Positions 25,826 through 34,981 of a DNA stretch of 64,000 nucleotides are shown here, one piece after another. The DNA is taken from NCBI GenBank assembly GCA_016712175.1, contig JADJRQ010000001.1, forward strand, positions 124,001 to 188,000, given 5' to 3'. Each line of letters opens with the position of its first letter. Position 1 is the stretch's first letter. The notes under the pieces are model-generated. The model was given only the letters and a program-made list of their open reading frames with translations. It was not told the origin of the DNA and did not search any database. This stretch comes from Solirubrobacterales bacterium. Its GTDB lineage: Bacteria > Actinomycetota > Thermoleophilia > Solirubrobacterales > 70-9. The position numbers and the translations under genes are program-made.

Positions 25826-26422
25826 TTATCCCTTAAAGCTGTGCTTCTGGAGCTTCCAGGAGCCGGCATCAGTACCGCGCCGAATGCTGGGCTCGACGAG
25901 GCCACCGATGATGAACACGGTGAAACCACTGTGAATGGTCTCGGCCCAGCTCATGTCGAGTGCCAGCTTGAGACCGACCAGTCCGAAACCGAAGATGATC
26001 AGCTGTCCGGCGATGAAGGAGACGAATGCCGAAACGACCTTGCGGTCGGAGCCGTGCTCGGCCAGCCAGCCAATTACGTAGGCGGCCACGATGAAGCCGA
26101 TCAGGTAACCACCGGAGGCTCCGTAGATGACCTCGATGCCCGAGCTTCCTTCGGCATAGACGGGAAGCAGGAAACCCATGAGGACGTAGAGCGTCAGGGC
26201 AGCCGCGCCGCGCTTGGCGCCGAGTGCCGACCCGACCAGCATTACGGCAAGGGTCTGACCGGTCATCGGGACCGGCGTCATCGGGATCACGATCTGCGCC
26301 ATGAGGGCGGTAAAAAGGGCGCCTCCGAGCACGAGCAGTGCGGTTCGAACCTTGCTGTTGGCGAAGGCGTCGGCAAGTACGGGGACGCGGGGTGCTTCTA
26401 CCGTGGTGGAAAGCGTGGACAT
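25826..26422 (-). CDS. bioY: Biotin transporter BioY (substrate-binding S component)
   Basis: A 198-residue integral membrane protein with about six helices, typical for BioY. Conserved parts include QIVIPMTPVPMTGQTLAVML and GASGGYLIGFIVAAYVIGWL. BioY binds biotin in the membrane and works alone or with an ECF energising module (EcfA/EcfT), none of which is seen here. Start ATG 26422 is preceded by AAGGAAGG; a TTG one codon earlier is the alternative. A structured leader lies upstream at 26465-26541. Confidence 0.9.
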   Translation of the reverse strand: MSTLSTTVEAPRVPVLADAFANSKVRTALLVLGGALFTALMAQIVIPMTPVPMTGQTLAVMLVGSALGAKRGAAALTLYVLMGFLLPVYAEGSSGIEVIYGASGGYLIGFIVAAYVIGWLAEHGSDRKVVSAFVSFIAGQLIIFGFGLVGLKLALDMSWAETIHSGFTVFIIGGLVEPSIRRGTDAGSWKLQKHSFKG

Positions 26423-26464
26423 CAAGACCCTTCCTTAAACGTTTCTTTTGAGCGACAAGACCGG

Positions 26465-26541
26465 CGAAGCCTATCTGTCTGCGAAGCTTCGGCGATGCGT
26501 GAGGCTCCCCCGCTCCGAATTCATCGGGTGCCTCAATCGCC
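26465..26541 (-). promoter_or_regulatory. Structured leader of bioY, possible cis-regulatory RNA
   Basis: Read on the minus strand, GGCGAT-TGAGGC pairs with GCCTCA-CGC-ATCGCC (a 12-bp stem with a CGC bulge), enclosing ACCCGATGAATTCGGAGCGG followed by GGGA. A second hairpin, CGAAGC...GCTTCG (26465-26491), follows. It lies 43-119 nt before the bioY start. The GGAGCGGGGGA loop recalls the c-di-AMP riboswitch core, but the rest of that fold is not seen. No T-run follows the second hairpin. Confidence 0.4.
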
Positions 26542-26551
26542 GGCTCGACGG

Positions 26552-27370
26552 TCAGGTGCGATCCACGTAAAGACTCTGGCTGGCCGAGCCGAAACGGCCA
26601 CTTTTATCGTGGAGTTCGGTCACGGTCAGGCCGGATCCGATCCGGTCGACGTCCGTCCGCGAGACGACGCCGATCCATTCTCCCTCGGGTTCCCGCAGAA
26701 GATTCAGGTTGAGGTCGCAGTTGACGAAGAGGAACTCGCCGAACGCCACCGGATGCGCCAGGCCATTGCCGAAGTCAGCCGCCGCGGCCGCTCTCTGGGC
26801 CGGGGTGACCACCTCGCCGGGAACAACCTGACAATCGAGGTGGAACCAGGCCGCGCCGGTGTGGTTGACCGACTCGGGCCCCCCCTCGACCACCTTCACC
26901 GTGTTGGCCGTGCGGTGAAAAGCAATCTCGTCGCCGGGGAACCAGCGACCGCCCTTGACGTTCGCGCTCTCTCCGATCGGAGTCATGGTCGGTTCGATCG
27001 GCTCGACTGTGTCCGGCAACTCGACGTCGGCCACCCGGATCAGGATCGCCCGGGCCTCGACGGCTGCGCGGCCACCCGACGAAAGCTTCAACGCGATCAC
27101 CTTCTGGCGCCTGCCCGGCTTCACCACTTCGGAAGTGATTTCGATCTCGCCAAGCATTACCGGCCCGAAGAAGGTGCTCGACATCGAAAGCAGGCGCATC
27201 TTGCCGTCATCGCAATGGCTCTCGGCTTCCCGCGCGAGCAACGCGGCCGGGGCACCGCCATGAGCGGCGTCGGCTTGCCACGGGCCGCGGGACATGCCCG
27301 TCAGCTCGAACTTCGGTCCACCTTTCGGCAAGGCAAGGGATGCCGAGGCAATCTCTTCAGGCGATGCCAC
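26552..27370 (-). CDS. Acyl-CoA thioesterase-like protein (double hotdog)
   Basis: A 272-residue protein with two hotdog-like halves, as in the TesB/TesF-type thioesterase group. The N-terminal GPWQADAAHGGAPAALLARE and a second-half AWFHLDCQVVPGE occupy positions where such enzymes bind CoA and the catalytic residues. Likely hydrolyses an acyl-CoA; chain length unknown. The gene lies 7 bp after the 27378-27755 gene and 129 bp before bioY on the same strand. Confidence 0.7.
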   Translation of the reverse strand: MASPEEIASASLALPKGGPKFELTGMSRGPWQADAAHGGAPAALLAREAESHCDDGKMRLLSMSSTFFGPVMLGEIEITSEVVKPGRRQKVIALKLSSGGRAAVEARAILIRVADVELPDTVEPIEPTMTPIGESANVKGGRWFPGDEIAFHRTANTVKVVEGGPESVNHTGAAWFHLDCQVVPGEVVTPAQRAAAAADFGNGLAHPVAFGEFLFVNCDLNLNLLREPEGEWIGVVSRTDVDRIGSGLTVTELHDKSGRFGSASQSLYVDRT

Positions 27371-27377
27371 TTCGGCC

Positions 27378-27755
27378 TCAGTCGCTTAGCTGGTTCAGCA
27401 CCAGCAGACCGATTCCGGAGAGGGCAGCGGAACCGGCAAGGGCAACGGTGATCTTGACGCTCTTCGAGGGAAGGTCATTTCGGGCGATCAAGGTCGAAGC
27501 CAGGTCGCCGAGGTCGGCCAGGGCGGCAACGGCAAGCCAGGTGTCGGCGTCGTCACGCAGGGCCGCTTCGATCGTGCCCGCCCCGATTGCAAAGTCACGC
27601 CCGGCCAGCGCCCGCAGGATCACCTGATTCTGGGGGGTTCCAGCCGTCTCACCGATCCAGGTACGACCGATCTTCTCCGGAAAGGCTCCTGCGAAAACGC
27701 CGAAAGCGAGTCGCGAGGCACCGAATCCGACATTCAAAGCGCGCAAAGATTTCAT
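27378..27755 (-). CDS. Small membrane protein of unknown function (DUF4267-like)
   Basis: A 125-residue protein. RALNVGFGASRLAFGVFAGA and a hydrophobic C-terminus (VALAGSAALSGIGLLVL) suggest two to four membrane segments; the pattern resembles DUF4267-type proteins. No catalytic motif. It probably shares a transcript with the downstream thioesterase. Confidence 0.6.
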   Translation of the reverse strand: MKSLRALNVGFGASRLAFGVFAGAFPEKIGRTWIGETAGTPQNQVILRALAGRDFAIGAGTIEAALRDDADTWLAVAALADLGDLASTLIARNDLPSKSVKITVALAGSAALSGIGLLVLNQLSD

Positions 27756-27833
27756 GCCATCACGGTAGCGGTTCGGCCGGTTCGTGCTGGGGCGAGGCGG
27801 CGGGATGGGCGGAGCCTTCCCGGCTGCCTGGAT

Positions 27834-29768
27834 CTAGCGCCGGAAGGGGGTCGTCAGCATCACGCCGGAAGATCCTCGTGCCTTGCTACCGGCGGCCTTC
27901 GCGCGGAAGCGGACCCTCACCTTTCGCTTGCCGGCGGCGGCACGACGCAGCCTGGCACGGAACCTGAATCCGGCTGACTTGCCGGGGCGGAGTTTTTTCA
28001 GCTTCTTGCAGCGGCTGGTTCGAACGAGCCGGTCCCTCGCCTTTGGACAGACCTTGACTTTCTTGCCGAGCAGGTCACCAACGTTTCGGACCTTGACCCG
28101 GAAGACTTTGCGATCACCGATCCCGGCCTTCATCCTGGAAGGCAGAACCCTCACCTTGAGACCAACCCAGTTCGTCCGGCCAGGGGTACCAGGAGGGTCG
28201 GGATCCGGATCCGTGATCGGGACGGTGGGATCGGTGCCGGCACCAGTCGAGATGACCAGGGGCGAATCGACCTGCTGCGAGTGATGGATCGCCTCCTCCT
28301 TGGCCGTGTCAGGAGGATCGATGTAAGTAGTGCGGTCCGCGGTCAGGTGCTTGAGCGGCTCAGTCCTGGTCGGATCCGTGTTGTAAGGCTCGGTGCCTTT
28401 GACCCAGGGACCGCTGGCGCCGATCGCGTGGTCATCGCCCGAGCAGAGGATCGAGTTGTCGCCCGCGGGTGGACTCAGGTTGTCCTGGTAATACGAAGTC
28501 GCCGTAATCGGGATGTCAGTCGTGACCCTCGCGATCTGGGTCACCGATCCCTGAACTCCGGAAACCTGCTCCCACGAGAGTTCACCCTTCGCGACGTCGT
28601 CTGGAACTCCGTCCACCTCGACGCCGTTCGGATTCAGTGAGTTCCGGTAGATCATGCTGAAGGCTTTCTGGGAGTAGTCCGCGGCGAGGATCAGGTTGCC
28701 GATCCCTGGATGGACCCGAAGGTAGGTCGTGGTCTGGACCTGGTCCTGGTAATAGATCTGGTCGCGCTGGGTGAAAGTGCCGCTGTTGGCTCCTATGTAT
28801 GAGCGGATCGCCCGCACCGGGCCGTCGATCGCGGCGATGAAGCCACCGCCGCCACGGCTGAAGGTCAGTTCGTTTCGGCTGCAGCCCGCAGGGCCCAGGG
28901 CAATTGACTTGTCACCGTCGAGTATGTCCCCCCCGGTGGCAGCACCCTTGGTGATCTTCATGCCTTCGACCAGCCACTTGCCGGGGAAGGTCTGGCTGTA
29001 AGAGGAGGTTTCGACCGAAGACGCCTCCGGGTTCGCGGGCGGATACACCGAAAGATCATCGATCCCGTCAAAGTCGTAGCCCGGCCCGGAGACCCCCGCC
29101 TCCTTGAAGTAGCCAGGGATCAGGGCCGGTTCGAACTTCCAGCGGTAGCTGACGTAGTCAGTCCCGGCGGCGGGATCGAGGTCAGCCGTCTTCCTGAAGA
29201 GGTAGAAGTAGTTCACTGTCCCGGTGCCGAGCGGGTCCTTGATGCGGACCGGGGTCCGGGTGGTGCCGTCGACTCCGGCGGGATCCGGCTTGCCGGCGGC
29301 TGAAGCTCCCGAGTCCTTGCTCATTACGGCAATCTCGTCGTCCTGGTCGAGGTTGGGATCACCAATCGTGCCGGGGACCGGAACGGAAGGGGAAGTCGTC
29401 GTCATCTGGGCAACTCCGTCGGCACCAGCGTAGGTGTTGGGGTCGGCGTAGGCCTCGGTCTTGAGTTCCTTGCTGTCGCTGCCCCTCGACATCTGGCGGA
29501 TGACCCGGTAGTCCGCGATCTTCCGCTCGTCAACCTGAACCGGGATCTGCTTCCAGGCGCCGTTCCAGCGAAAGGCAACGACCTCGTTCGGGGCGATTCC
29601 GATTAGTCCGGGGGCCTGGGCACCCGTCAGAACGATCGGATCAGCCTCACGGTCGGCGACGCCGGCGGAGGCGCTCGATGCTCCGGCAAGAGCCATCAGA
29701 ACCGTGGCCAGCGCCGAAAGCGCCCACCGATACCCAACGTTTCCCGCGTTCCGATTCATCCCCAGCAC
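27834..29768 (-). CDS. Large secreted protein of unknown function
   Basis: A 644-residue protein with a signal peptide (WALSALATVLMALAGASSASA) and no transmembrane segment after it. The body contains Asp/Gly-rich parts (DGVAQMTTTSPSVPVPGTIG; DPNLDQDDEIAVMSKDSG) and an Asp-Pro linker (TDPDPDPPGTPGRTN). The last 110 residues are strongly basic, Arg/Lys-rich, as in many Thermoleophilia cell-surface proteins. Start is GTG 29768 or ATG 29759; neither has a clear RBS. No enzymatic motif recognised. Confidence 0.7.
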   Translation of the reverse strand: MLGMNRNAGNVGYRWALSALATVLMALAGASSASAGVADREADPIVLTGAQAPGLIGIAPNEVVAFRWNGAWKQIPVQVDERKIADYRVIRQMSRGSDSKELKTEAYADPNTYAGADGVAQMTTTSPSVPVPGTIGDPNLDQDDEIAVMSKDSGASAAGKPDPAGVDGTTRTPVRIKDPLGTGTVNYFYLFRKTADLDPAAGTDYVSYRWKFEPALIPGYFKEAGVSGPGYDFDGIDDLSVYPPANPEASSVETSSYSQTFPGKWLVEGMKITKGAATGGDILDGDKSIALGPAGCSRNELTFSRGGGGFIAAIDGPVRAIRSYIGANSGTFTQRDQIYYQDQVQTTTYLRVHPGIGNLILAADYSQKAFSMIYRNSLNPNGVEVDGVPDDVAKGELSWEQVSGVQGSVTQIARVTTDIPITATSYYQDNLSPPAGDNSILCSGDDHAIGASGPWVKGTEPYNTDPTRTEPLKHLTADRTTYIDPPDTAKEEAIHHSQQVDSPLVISTGAGTDPTVPITDPDPDPPGTPGRTNWVGLKVRVLPSRMKAGIGDRKVFRVKVRNVGDLLGKKVKVCPKARDRLVRTSRCKKLKKLRPGKSAGFRFRARLRRAAAGKRKVRVRFRAKAAGSKARGSSGVMLTTPFRR

Positions 29769-29828
29769 ACTTAATTAACCGTTCCCCATCGCGGAAGTTC
29801 CGCTTACCAAGCACTAGAACTATGGAAA

Positions 29829-31064
29829 CTACACGCTCGCCTGCCTGGTTTTGCCTTCACCGGCATTGGTGACCTCGAATTTCCTGGGGTCGCGGTACTC
29901 CGGTTTCACGAGTCGAAACTGGAAATCGCTGTTTCGGCGTGAACGGAAGCCGCCCTCGGCAAAGGTCAGATAGAGCCGCCACATCCGGCGGAAACGGTCG
30001 TCGTAACCCATTTCCTCAAGGCGTTCCGTCTGCGCCTCAAAACGCTTCCGCCAGAGGCTGAGTGTGCGGGCATAGTCGAGGCCGATATCCGTGGACCAGT
30101 CGACCGACAGGTCGGTCCCGGTGTCGAGACAACGGTCGATCTCCGCGATCGAAGGCAGGCAGCCACCCGGGAAGATGAAATAACTGATGAAGCTGCGTGA
30201 TGCCTTTTCGAGGTCGTAGGCGTCGTCATCGATCGTGATCGCCTGGAGCAGCATCGCTCCATCCGGCTTCAGCTGGCCCGAACATTTTGTGAAGTAGGTC
30301 GGGAAGTCCTGCCAGCCGACCGCTTCGATCATCTCGATCGAAACGAGGCGGTCATAAGTTCCGGTCAGGTCGCGGTAGTCGACCTCGATCACTTCAATCG
30401 AGCCGGTCATCCCTTCGGATTCGATGCGGTCGCGGGCCAGCTTCGCCTGTTCGGCAGAAATGGTGGTCGTGGTGATCCGGCATCCGGTGCGCCGGGCCAG
30501 GTGGATCGCCAACCCGCCCCAGCCAGTGCCGACCTCGAGCAGGTGGTGGTCCGGGCCGAGGTCGAGCTGGTCGGCGATCTGATCCATCTTCCGGAGCTGC
30601 GCCGTCTCGAGATCCTCATCGCCCTCAGGAAAAATTGCCGACGAATAGTTCATCGAACGGTCGAGGAAGAGTGAGAAGAGGTCATTGCCGAGGTCGTAGT
30701 GGGCGGCGATCTGCTTTTTTCCGCGCGAACGGGTGGTGCGGGGCATCAGCACACCGAGCCTCTGGAAAGGACCAGTGACAAACGCGAAACGGCGGCGGAG
30801 CCGGTCGAGCCGCGGCAGGTTGAGGCCCGCGATCAGCCAGAGGTTGACCAGGTCGTCGCAGTCCCATTCGTGACGCATGTAGCTGTCGCCCATGCCAGTG
30901 CTGCCGCGCAACATCCGGCGCCAGAGCTTTGGCGAGTGGACGGTGACCGTGGCCCGCAGATCCGAGTCGGCATCACCGATCAGGGTGGTCCGGCCGCCTT
31001 CTTGAATCTCGATTTGACCGCCGTGGACCCGGCCGATCACGCTGAGGACGATCTGGCGCCACAT
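29829..31064 (-). CDS. cfa: Cyclopropane-fatty-acyl-phospholipid synthase family methyltransferase
   Basis: A 411-residue SAM-dependent enzyme acting on unsaturated acyl chains of phospholipids. SAM site LEVGTGWGGLAIHLA (176-190), preceded by AHYDLGNDLFSLFLDRSMNY, which is typical of the CFA/mycolic acid cyclopropane synthase group. ATG 31064 starts two bases after the stop of the upstream FAD-DUF1365 gene, so the two are translated together; the longer frame to 31127 overlaps that gene and is less likely. The product could be a cyclopropane or methyl-branched chain; both occur in this family. Confidence 0.88.
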   Translation of the reverse strand: MWRQIVLSVIGRVHGGQIEIQEGGRTTLIGDADSDLRATVTVHSPKLWRRMLRGSTGMGDSYMRHEWDCDDLVNLWLIAGLNLPRLDRLRRRFAFVTGPFQRLGVLMPRTTRSRGKKQIAAHYDLGNDLFSLFLDRSMNYSSAIFPEGDEDLETAQLRKMDQIADQLDLGPDHHLLEVGTGWGGLAIHLARRTGCRITTTTISAEQAKLARDRIESEGMTGSIEVIEVDYRDLTGTYDRLVSIEMIEAVGWQDFPTYFTKCSGQLKPDGAMLLQAITIDDDAYDLEKASRSFISYFIFPGGCLPSIAEIDRCLDTGTDLSVDWSTDIGLDYARTLSLWRKRFEAQTERLEEMGYDDRFRRMWRLYLTFAEGGFRSRRNSDFQFRLVKPEYRDPRKFEVTNAGEGKTRQASV

Positions 31065-31066
31065 GG

Positions 31067-33190
31067 TCAGGCCACGCGATCGGCGGTTGGCAGGGTGCTT
31101 TTCCCGGGTGAACTGTGCACGGGACACATCATCGCCGGTTTCGTCGTGCCAATCAAGTCGTCTCCTTCAGGACGGGCTTGGTATTTCACGCCCTTCAGCC
31201 AAGTGACGGCCGCCTGTCGGTAGATACCCGCCTTGACCCGGAGGGACATCGGCGGGTAGGCCAGCAGCAGCCGGCTGAGAGCGGACGCGGTGATCTCGGT
31301 GCGGGTGAGGTTCAGGGTCGCGTCGAAAACGGTTTCGGTTGCCGAACTGGATGAGATGTGGACCGGCAGCCTCGCGCCCGGCGTGCCGAAACGAAGGTCG
31401 TACTCGTAGTCCATTCCCATCAGTGGCGAGACGTGCAGGGCCTTGTCGCGCCGGGACGAGATCACCCCGCTCGAATCCGGGCCGCCATCGATGACATAAG
31501 CGTGGCGATCGCCCCAGGGAGTGTTCGTCACCTCGGCCAGTACCGCCTGGACGGTTTCGCCCGACCGGTCGAAGCAGTAGTAGAAAGTCACCGGGTTCTC
31601 GACCGCTCCCAGATAACGCAGGTGGGTCAGCATCCGGACAGGACCGTCAGGCCGGTCACCGGTGCTGCGCTCGACTTCGTCGAGGACGCAACCCTTGAGC
31701 GGACGGTTTGCCGGTCCGAAGTAGTCAGCGCGGCGGAACCTCGCCGGGGCGCGGCGGCGCATCGACCAGAGCGGATGGACCTGCTTTGGGGATCTCGCCA
31801 GGTCGGAGTAGACCATGAAGATGCGGTATTCGAACTGGCGCTCAATCGGCTCGAAGCGCCGGTGCCGGATCTCGCCTTCGTAGATGGCACTCTGGAAAGT
31901 CATCGAATCGCTCGGATCTCGGGGGCGAGTCGGCTCGGAGGAAATCGCTTCCGAAGGGATTGCGGCGACGACCGACTTCGCGGCGCGCAGCCCGGTGAAA
32001 GCGCCGTCTTCGTGAAAGCCGTTCCGCCAGTAGGCACCGCAGAAGTGGGTCCTGCCGGTGCCGCTGACATCAGACCAGCGTTCCTGGGAGGCGATTGCGT
32101 CAGGTGTGAAAACCGGGTGGTCGTACTGGATCACTTCGATGATCTTCTTCGGATCGATGCGGTCGGTCAGGTTCAGGGTCACGCAGAACTGCCGCTTGCA
32201 ACCGAGAGTCTGAAGCCGGTTCATGTCGTAGGTCAGGGCGGTGGCACCGGTCGGGTCCTCGAGGAGGTGATAGTTCCAGGATGCCCAGGCTGCCTTCCGT
32301 TTCGGCATCAGCGATTCGTCGGTGTGAAGCACCGCTTCGTTCGGCTGATACGCAATCCCGCCCAGTACTTCCCGTTCCTCGCGAGTCGGGTCATCAAGCA
32401 TCCGCAGCGCCTGGTCGGAATGGGTGGCAATCACGATCTGGTCGAACGACTCGGCCGGCTCTCCCTTGACGACGACCTCGACGTGGTCCTCGTGGCGACG
32501 AATGCTGTCAACCGGCGAATCGGTGCGGATGCGATCGCGCATCGGCTCGGTCAGGGCATCGACGTAGCTCCAGGATCCGCCTTCGATGGTCCGCCACTGG
32601 GGTCCGTCCAGCGACAGCAGCCCGTGGTTGTCGAGAAACCGTGCCAGGAAGCCGACGGGGAAAGTCCACATCTGCTCGGGGTCGGCCGACCAGACAGCCG
32701 AGACGAGCGGTACGACCACGCGGTCCCGCAGGTCGTCGGAGAACTTCTCGTCTTTCAGGAACTCGGCCAGCGACGGACCGCCGTCGCCTTTGTCCGCGAG
32801 TTCCTTGAGCCGGCGCTGGAAACGCGGGAATTCGGCCAGCATGCGCAGGAACTTTGGTTTGACCAGGTTGCTTCGCTTGGCGAAAAGCCCGTTGAGGGTG
32901 CGTCCCGTGTATTCGAAATCGCGGTCGCTGACCGAGAAGCTCATGCTCGAAGGCTTGCTCGCCACCTCGAGTTCCTCGAGCAGGCGGGTGAACTCAGGGT
33001 AGTTGCGGTCGTTGTAGACGATGAAGCCGGTGTCGACGGCCTCGAAACCGCGTTCGGATTCGGCGATCACGGTGTTCGCGTGGCCGCCGGGCTTGCGTGA
33101 AGCTTCGAAGAGGGTCAGGTCGGCCCGGTCCTTGAGGTGGTGGGCGGCGGCGAGGCCTGAGATTCCGGTTCCGACGATCGCGACTTTCAT
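31067..33190 (-). CDS. FAD oxidoreductase fused to DUF1365
   Basis: A 707-residue fusion. Residues 1-425 form an amine-oxidase-type FAD protein (VAIVGTGISGLAAAHHL, FEASRKPGGHANTV, DTGFIVYNDRNYPEFTRLLE). Residues 435-680 form DUF1365 (SAIYEGEIRHRRFEPIERQF; VENPVTFYYCFDRSGE). In many bacteria these are separate neighbours of cyclopropane synthase; here they form one frame without a break, followed two bases later by the synthase. ATG 33190 puts the Rossmann motif at the N-terminus. The family is linked to modified membrane lipids, but its reaction is unproven here. Confidence 0.85.
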   Translation of the reverse strand: MKVAIVGTGISGLAAAHHLKDRADLTLFEASRKPGGHANTVIAESERGFEAVDTGFIVYNDRNYPEFTRLLEELEVASKPSSMSFSVSDRDFEYTGRTLNGLFAKRSNLVKPKFLRMLAEFPRFQRRLKELADKGDGGPSLAEFLKDEKFSDDLRDRVVVPLVSAVWSADPEQMWTFPVGFLARFLDNHGLLSLDGPQWRTIEGGSWSYVDALTEPMRDRIRTDSPVDSIRRHEDHVEVVVKGEPAESFDQIVIATHSDQALRMLDDPTREEREVLGGIAYQPNEAVLHTDESLMPKRKAAWASWNYHLLEDPTGATALTYDMNRLQTLGCKRQFCVTLNLTDRIDPKKIIEVIQYDHPVFTPDAIASQERWSDVSGTGRTHFCGAYWRNGFHEDGAFTGLRAAKSVVAAIPSEAISSEPTRPRDPSDSMTFQSAIYEGEIRHRRFEPIERQFEYRIFMVYSDLARSPKQVHPLWSMRRRAPARFRRADYFGPANRPLKGCVLDEVERSTGDRPDGPVRMLTHLRYLGAVENPVTFYYCFDRSGETVQAVLAEVTNTPWGDRHAYVIDGGPDSSGVISSRRDKALHVSPLMGMDYEYDLRFGTPGARLPVHISSSSATETVFDATLNLTRTEITASALSRLLLAYPPMSLRVKAGIYRQAAVTWLKGVKYQARPEGDDLIGTTKPAMMCPVHSSPGKSTLPTADRVA

Positions 33191-33254
33191 ATTGGTAAAT
33201 ACGTGGGAACACCGCCTGCCGGATGCACCCCGAGCGGACCTATAGGTTTTCTTT

Positions 33255-33989
33255 ATGCCCATAACCGAGCCAGTCACCATGCACGTCGTCCCGATGTCCC
33301 ACCCCTGCATGACCGCCAGGGCCGGACTGGAGCACAAGGGAATCGAGTTTGAAGAGGTAATGCTCCTGCCGGGAAACCAGGAAGGCGTCCTCGAAGGCAT
33401 CTACGGAGACGGCAACAAAACCGTTCCGGGAATCGTGGTCGGTGAAGAACCCATCCACACCTCGATCGGGATCCTCAGGTACATCGACGACGAAGTGCCG
33501 GAGAATCCCCTGTACCCCGAAGCGATCGCCAACGAGGTTCAGGAGGCCGAAGTCTGGGGTGACCGGTACTTCCAGGAAGTGGCCCGGCGCCTCCCTTTCG
33601 GCGCCCTCCATTTCCGGCCGGGTTCGATGGGCACCTTCGCCGGCGCCGGTGAGCTCGACGCCGCCGGCACCGATTTCGCCGCGAAGAACCTCCGAGGAAC
33701 CTGGAAATACCTGAGGCTGAAGCCGAGCCAATTGATGGAAGACCTCGCCCGAATAGACGAAACCATCGATCGAATCGAGTCCTACGCCCGTGACGGCATC
33801 CTCGGCGGAGACGAGCCGACTGCCGCCGACTTCCAGATCGCCTCTTCAGCCCGGGTCCTCATGACCATCGGCGACCTCCTGCCCGCGCTCGACGGTTCAG
33901 CTGCCGAACGAATCGCGATGCGGTACTTCCCGGACTACGACGGCAAGATCCCGGCAGGCGCATTCCCGCCGAACTGGATCAGCGGCTGA
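33255..33989 (+). CDS. Glutathione S-transferase-like protein
   Basis: A 244-residue protein with a thioredoxin-like N-terminal half (VTMHVVPMSHPCMTARAGLE, then NKTVPGIVVGEEPIHTSIGI) and an all-helical C-terminal half. This matches the GST superfamily. Actinobacteria usually lack glutathione, so the thiol partner could differ. Divergent from the lipid-modification pair. Its last 11 bp overlap the end of the convergent patatin gene. Confidence 0.78.
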   Translation: MPITEPVTMHVVPMSHPCMTARAGLEHKGIEFEEVMLLPGNQEGVLEGIYGDGNKTVPGIVVGEEPIHTSIGILRYIDDEVPENPLYPEAIANEVQEAEVWGDRYFQEVARRLPFGALHFRPGSMGTFAGAGELDAAGTDFAAKNLRGTWKYLRLKPSQLMEDLARIDETIDRIESYARDGILGGDEPTAADFQIASSARVLMTIGDLLPALDGSAAERIAMRYFPDYDGKIPAGAFPPNWISG

Positions 33990-34926
33990 GCGCAGCGTCT
34001 TCGCGGGCGCCGGGCCGGAGCCAGGCGCCGAGTGGGCCGGCGAGGTGCAGGCCCTGGGCGAGACCGGCTTCGTAAACTTCGGCTTCACGCCCGCTGGCCA
34101 TCCGGCTCGGGCCGATGGCTGCCGAGGCGGCCACGTCAGGAACCACGTTGACCACACGAACTCCACGACGGCGCAGCCGGGCAACCTCGCCATCGACGAT
34201 CGCCCGGAAGAACCGGGCTGACGACCGGCGGCGGAAACCGACAGCGCCCTGATCACTGCCGGTCGGGGTCAGGCAGACCACCGTCTGGCCAGGCTTCGCG
34301 GGGACAGCATCGACGTTTGACGGACTCCAGACTCCGCCGTCTACGAAAGCACCGTCAGCTCCTTCGACCGGCCTGAACACGGTCGGGATCGCGCAGGATG
34401 CCTGGACTGCTTCGCTTACGGTCAGTCCGTGGGTCCGGCCACGAGCGAAAACCACACGGCCACCGGTCCTCGAGTTGACCGCCGTGATGTGCAGCCGCTC
34501 AGGCCAGTCCGGAGCAAGTTCCTGCATGTCGCGTGCGAGGTAGCTCAGTTCCTTGCGTCCGACCGGCAGTCGACGCAAAAGCGTCCGACGGACAGAGCGA
34601 CCGGCCCGCCCGTGAAACATCAGGAGGTCTGCCAGTCGGCCCGCGAGAAAACCCGACCCGTCTTCAAGCGAACCGGGCGGGGCGGTCGACGCAGGAGGTC
34701 CGGCAACTTCCATGTGCTTGCGGATCAGTTCTTCGAGGTCCTGCCTGGCGGCGATTCGCGTCGCGACGATCGAACCGGCCGAAGTCCCGACGAATCCTCC
34801 GGCCGATTGCAGGTCCACGGTTTCGCCGCGATCGAGACCGACCATCAGGCCGGTCATCCAGACGTCCCCGAGCACGCCACCGCTACCGAGGACGAGGAGG
34901 TCGGGTGTCGCTGGTAAGCCGTTCAT
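33979..34926 (-). CDS. Patatin-like phospholipase
   Basis: A 315-residue patatin-fold serine hydrolase. The oxyanion hole GSGGVLGDV (near residue 13), nucleophile elbow GTSAGS (near 45) and the Asp of the dyad in FVDGGVWSP (near 200) are all present. Such enzymes hydrolyse acyl ester bonds in lipids. Start is ATG 34926, not the longer frame to 35088, which runs into the exporter's 3' end. Confidence 0.85.
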   Translation of the reverse strand: MNGLPATPDLLVLGSGGVLGDVWMTGLMVGLDRGETVDLQSAGGFVGTSAGSIVATRIAARQDLEELIRKHMEVAGPPASTAPPGSLEDGSGFLAGRLADLLMFHGRAGRSVRRTLLRRLPVGRKELSYLARDMQELAPDWPERLHITAVNSRTGGRVVFARGRTHGLTVSEAVQASCAIPTVFRPVEGADGAFVDGGVWSPSNVDAVPAKPGQTVVCLTPTGSDQGAVGFRRRSSARFFRAIVDGEVARLRRRGVRVVNVVPDVAASAAIGPSRMASGREAEVYEAGLAQGLHLAGPLGAWLRPGAREDAALSR

Positions 34927-34981
34927 TCTGGAAAAGATACGGACGAAACGCTCGATCGGTTCAAAACCGGTTCGGCACTGA

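Noticed and set aside
25793..27451. A 552-residue plus-strand frame across bioY and the thioesterase
   Set aside because: Both genes beneath it have good motifs and RBS on the minus strand; the long frame has no recognisable domain.
31358..33100. A 580-residue plus-strand frame
   Set aside because: Antisense of the FAD oxidoreductase-DUF1365 gene; no motif of its own.
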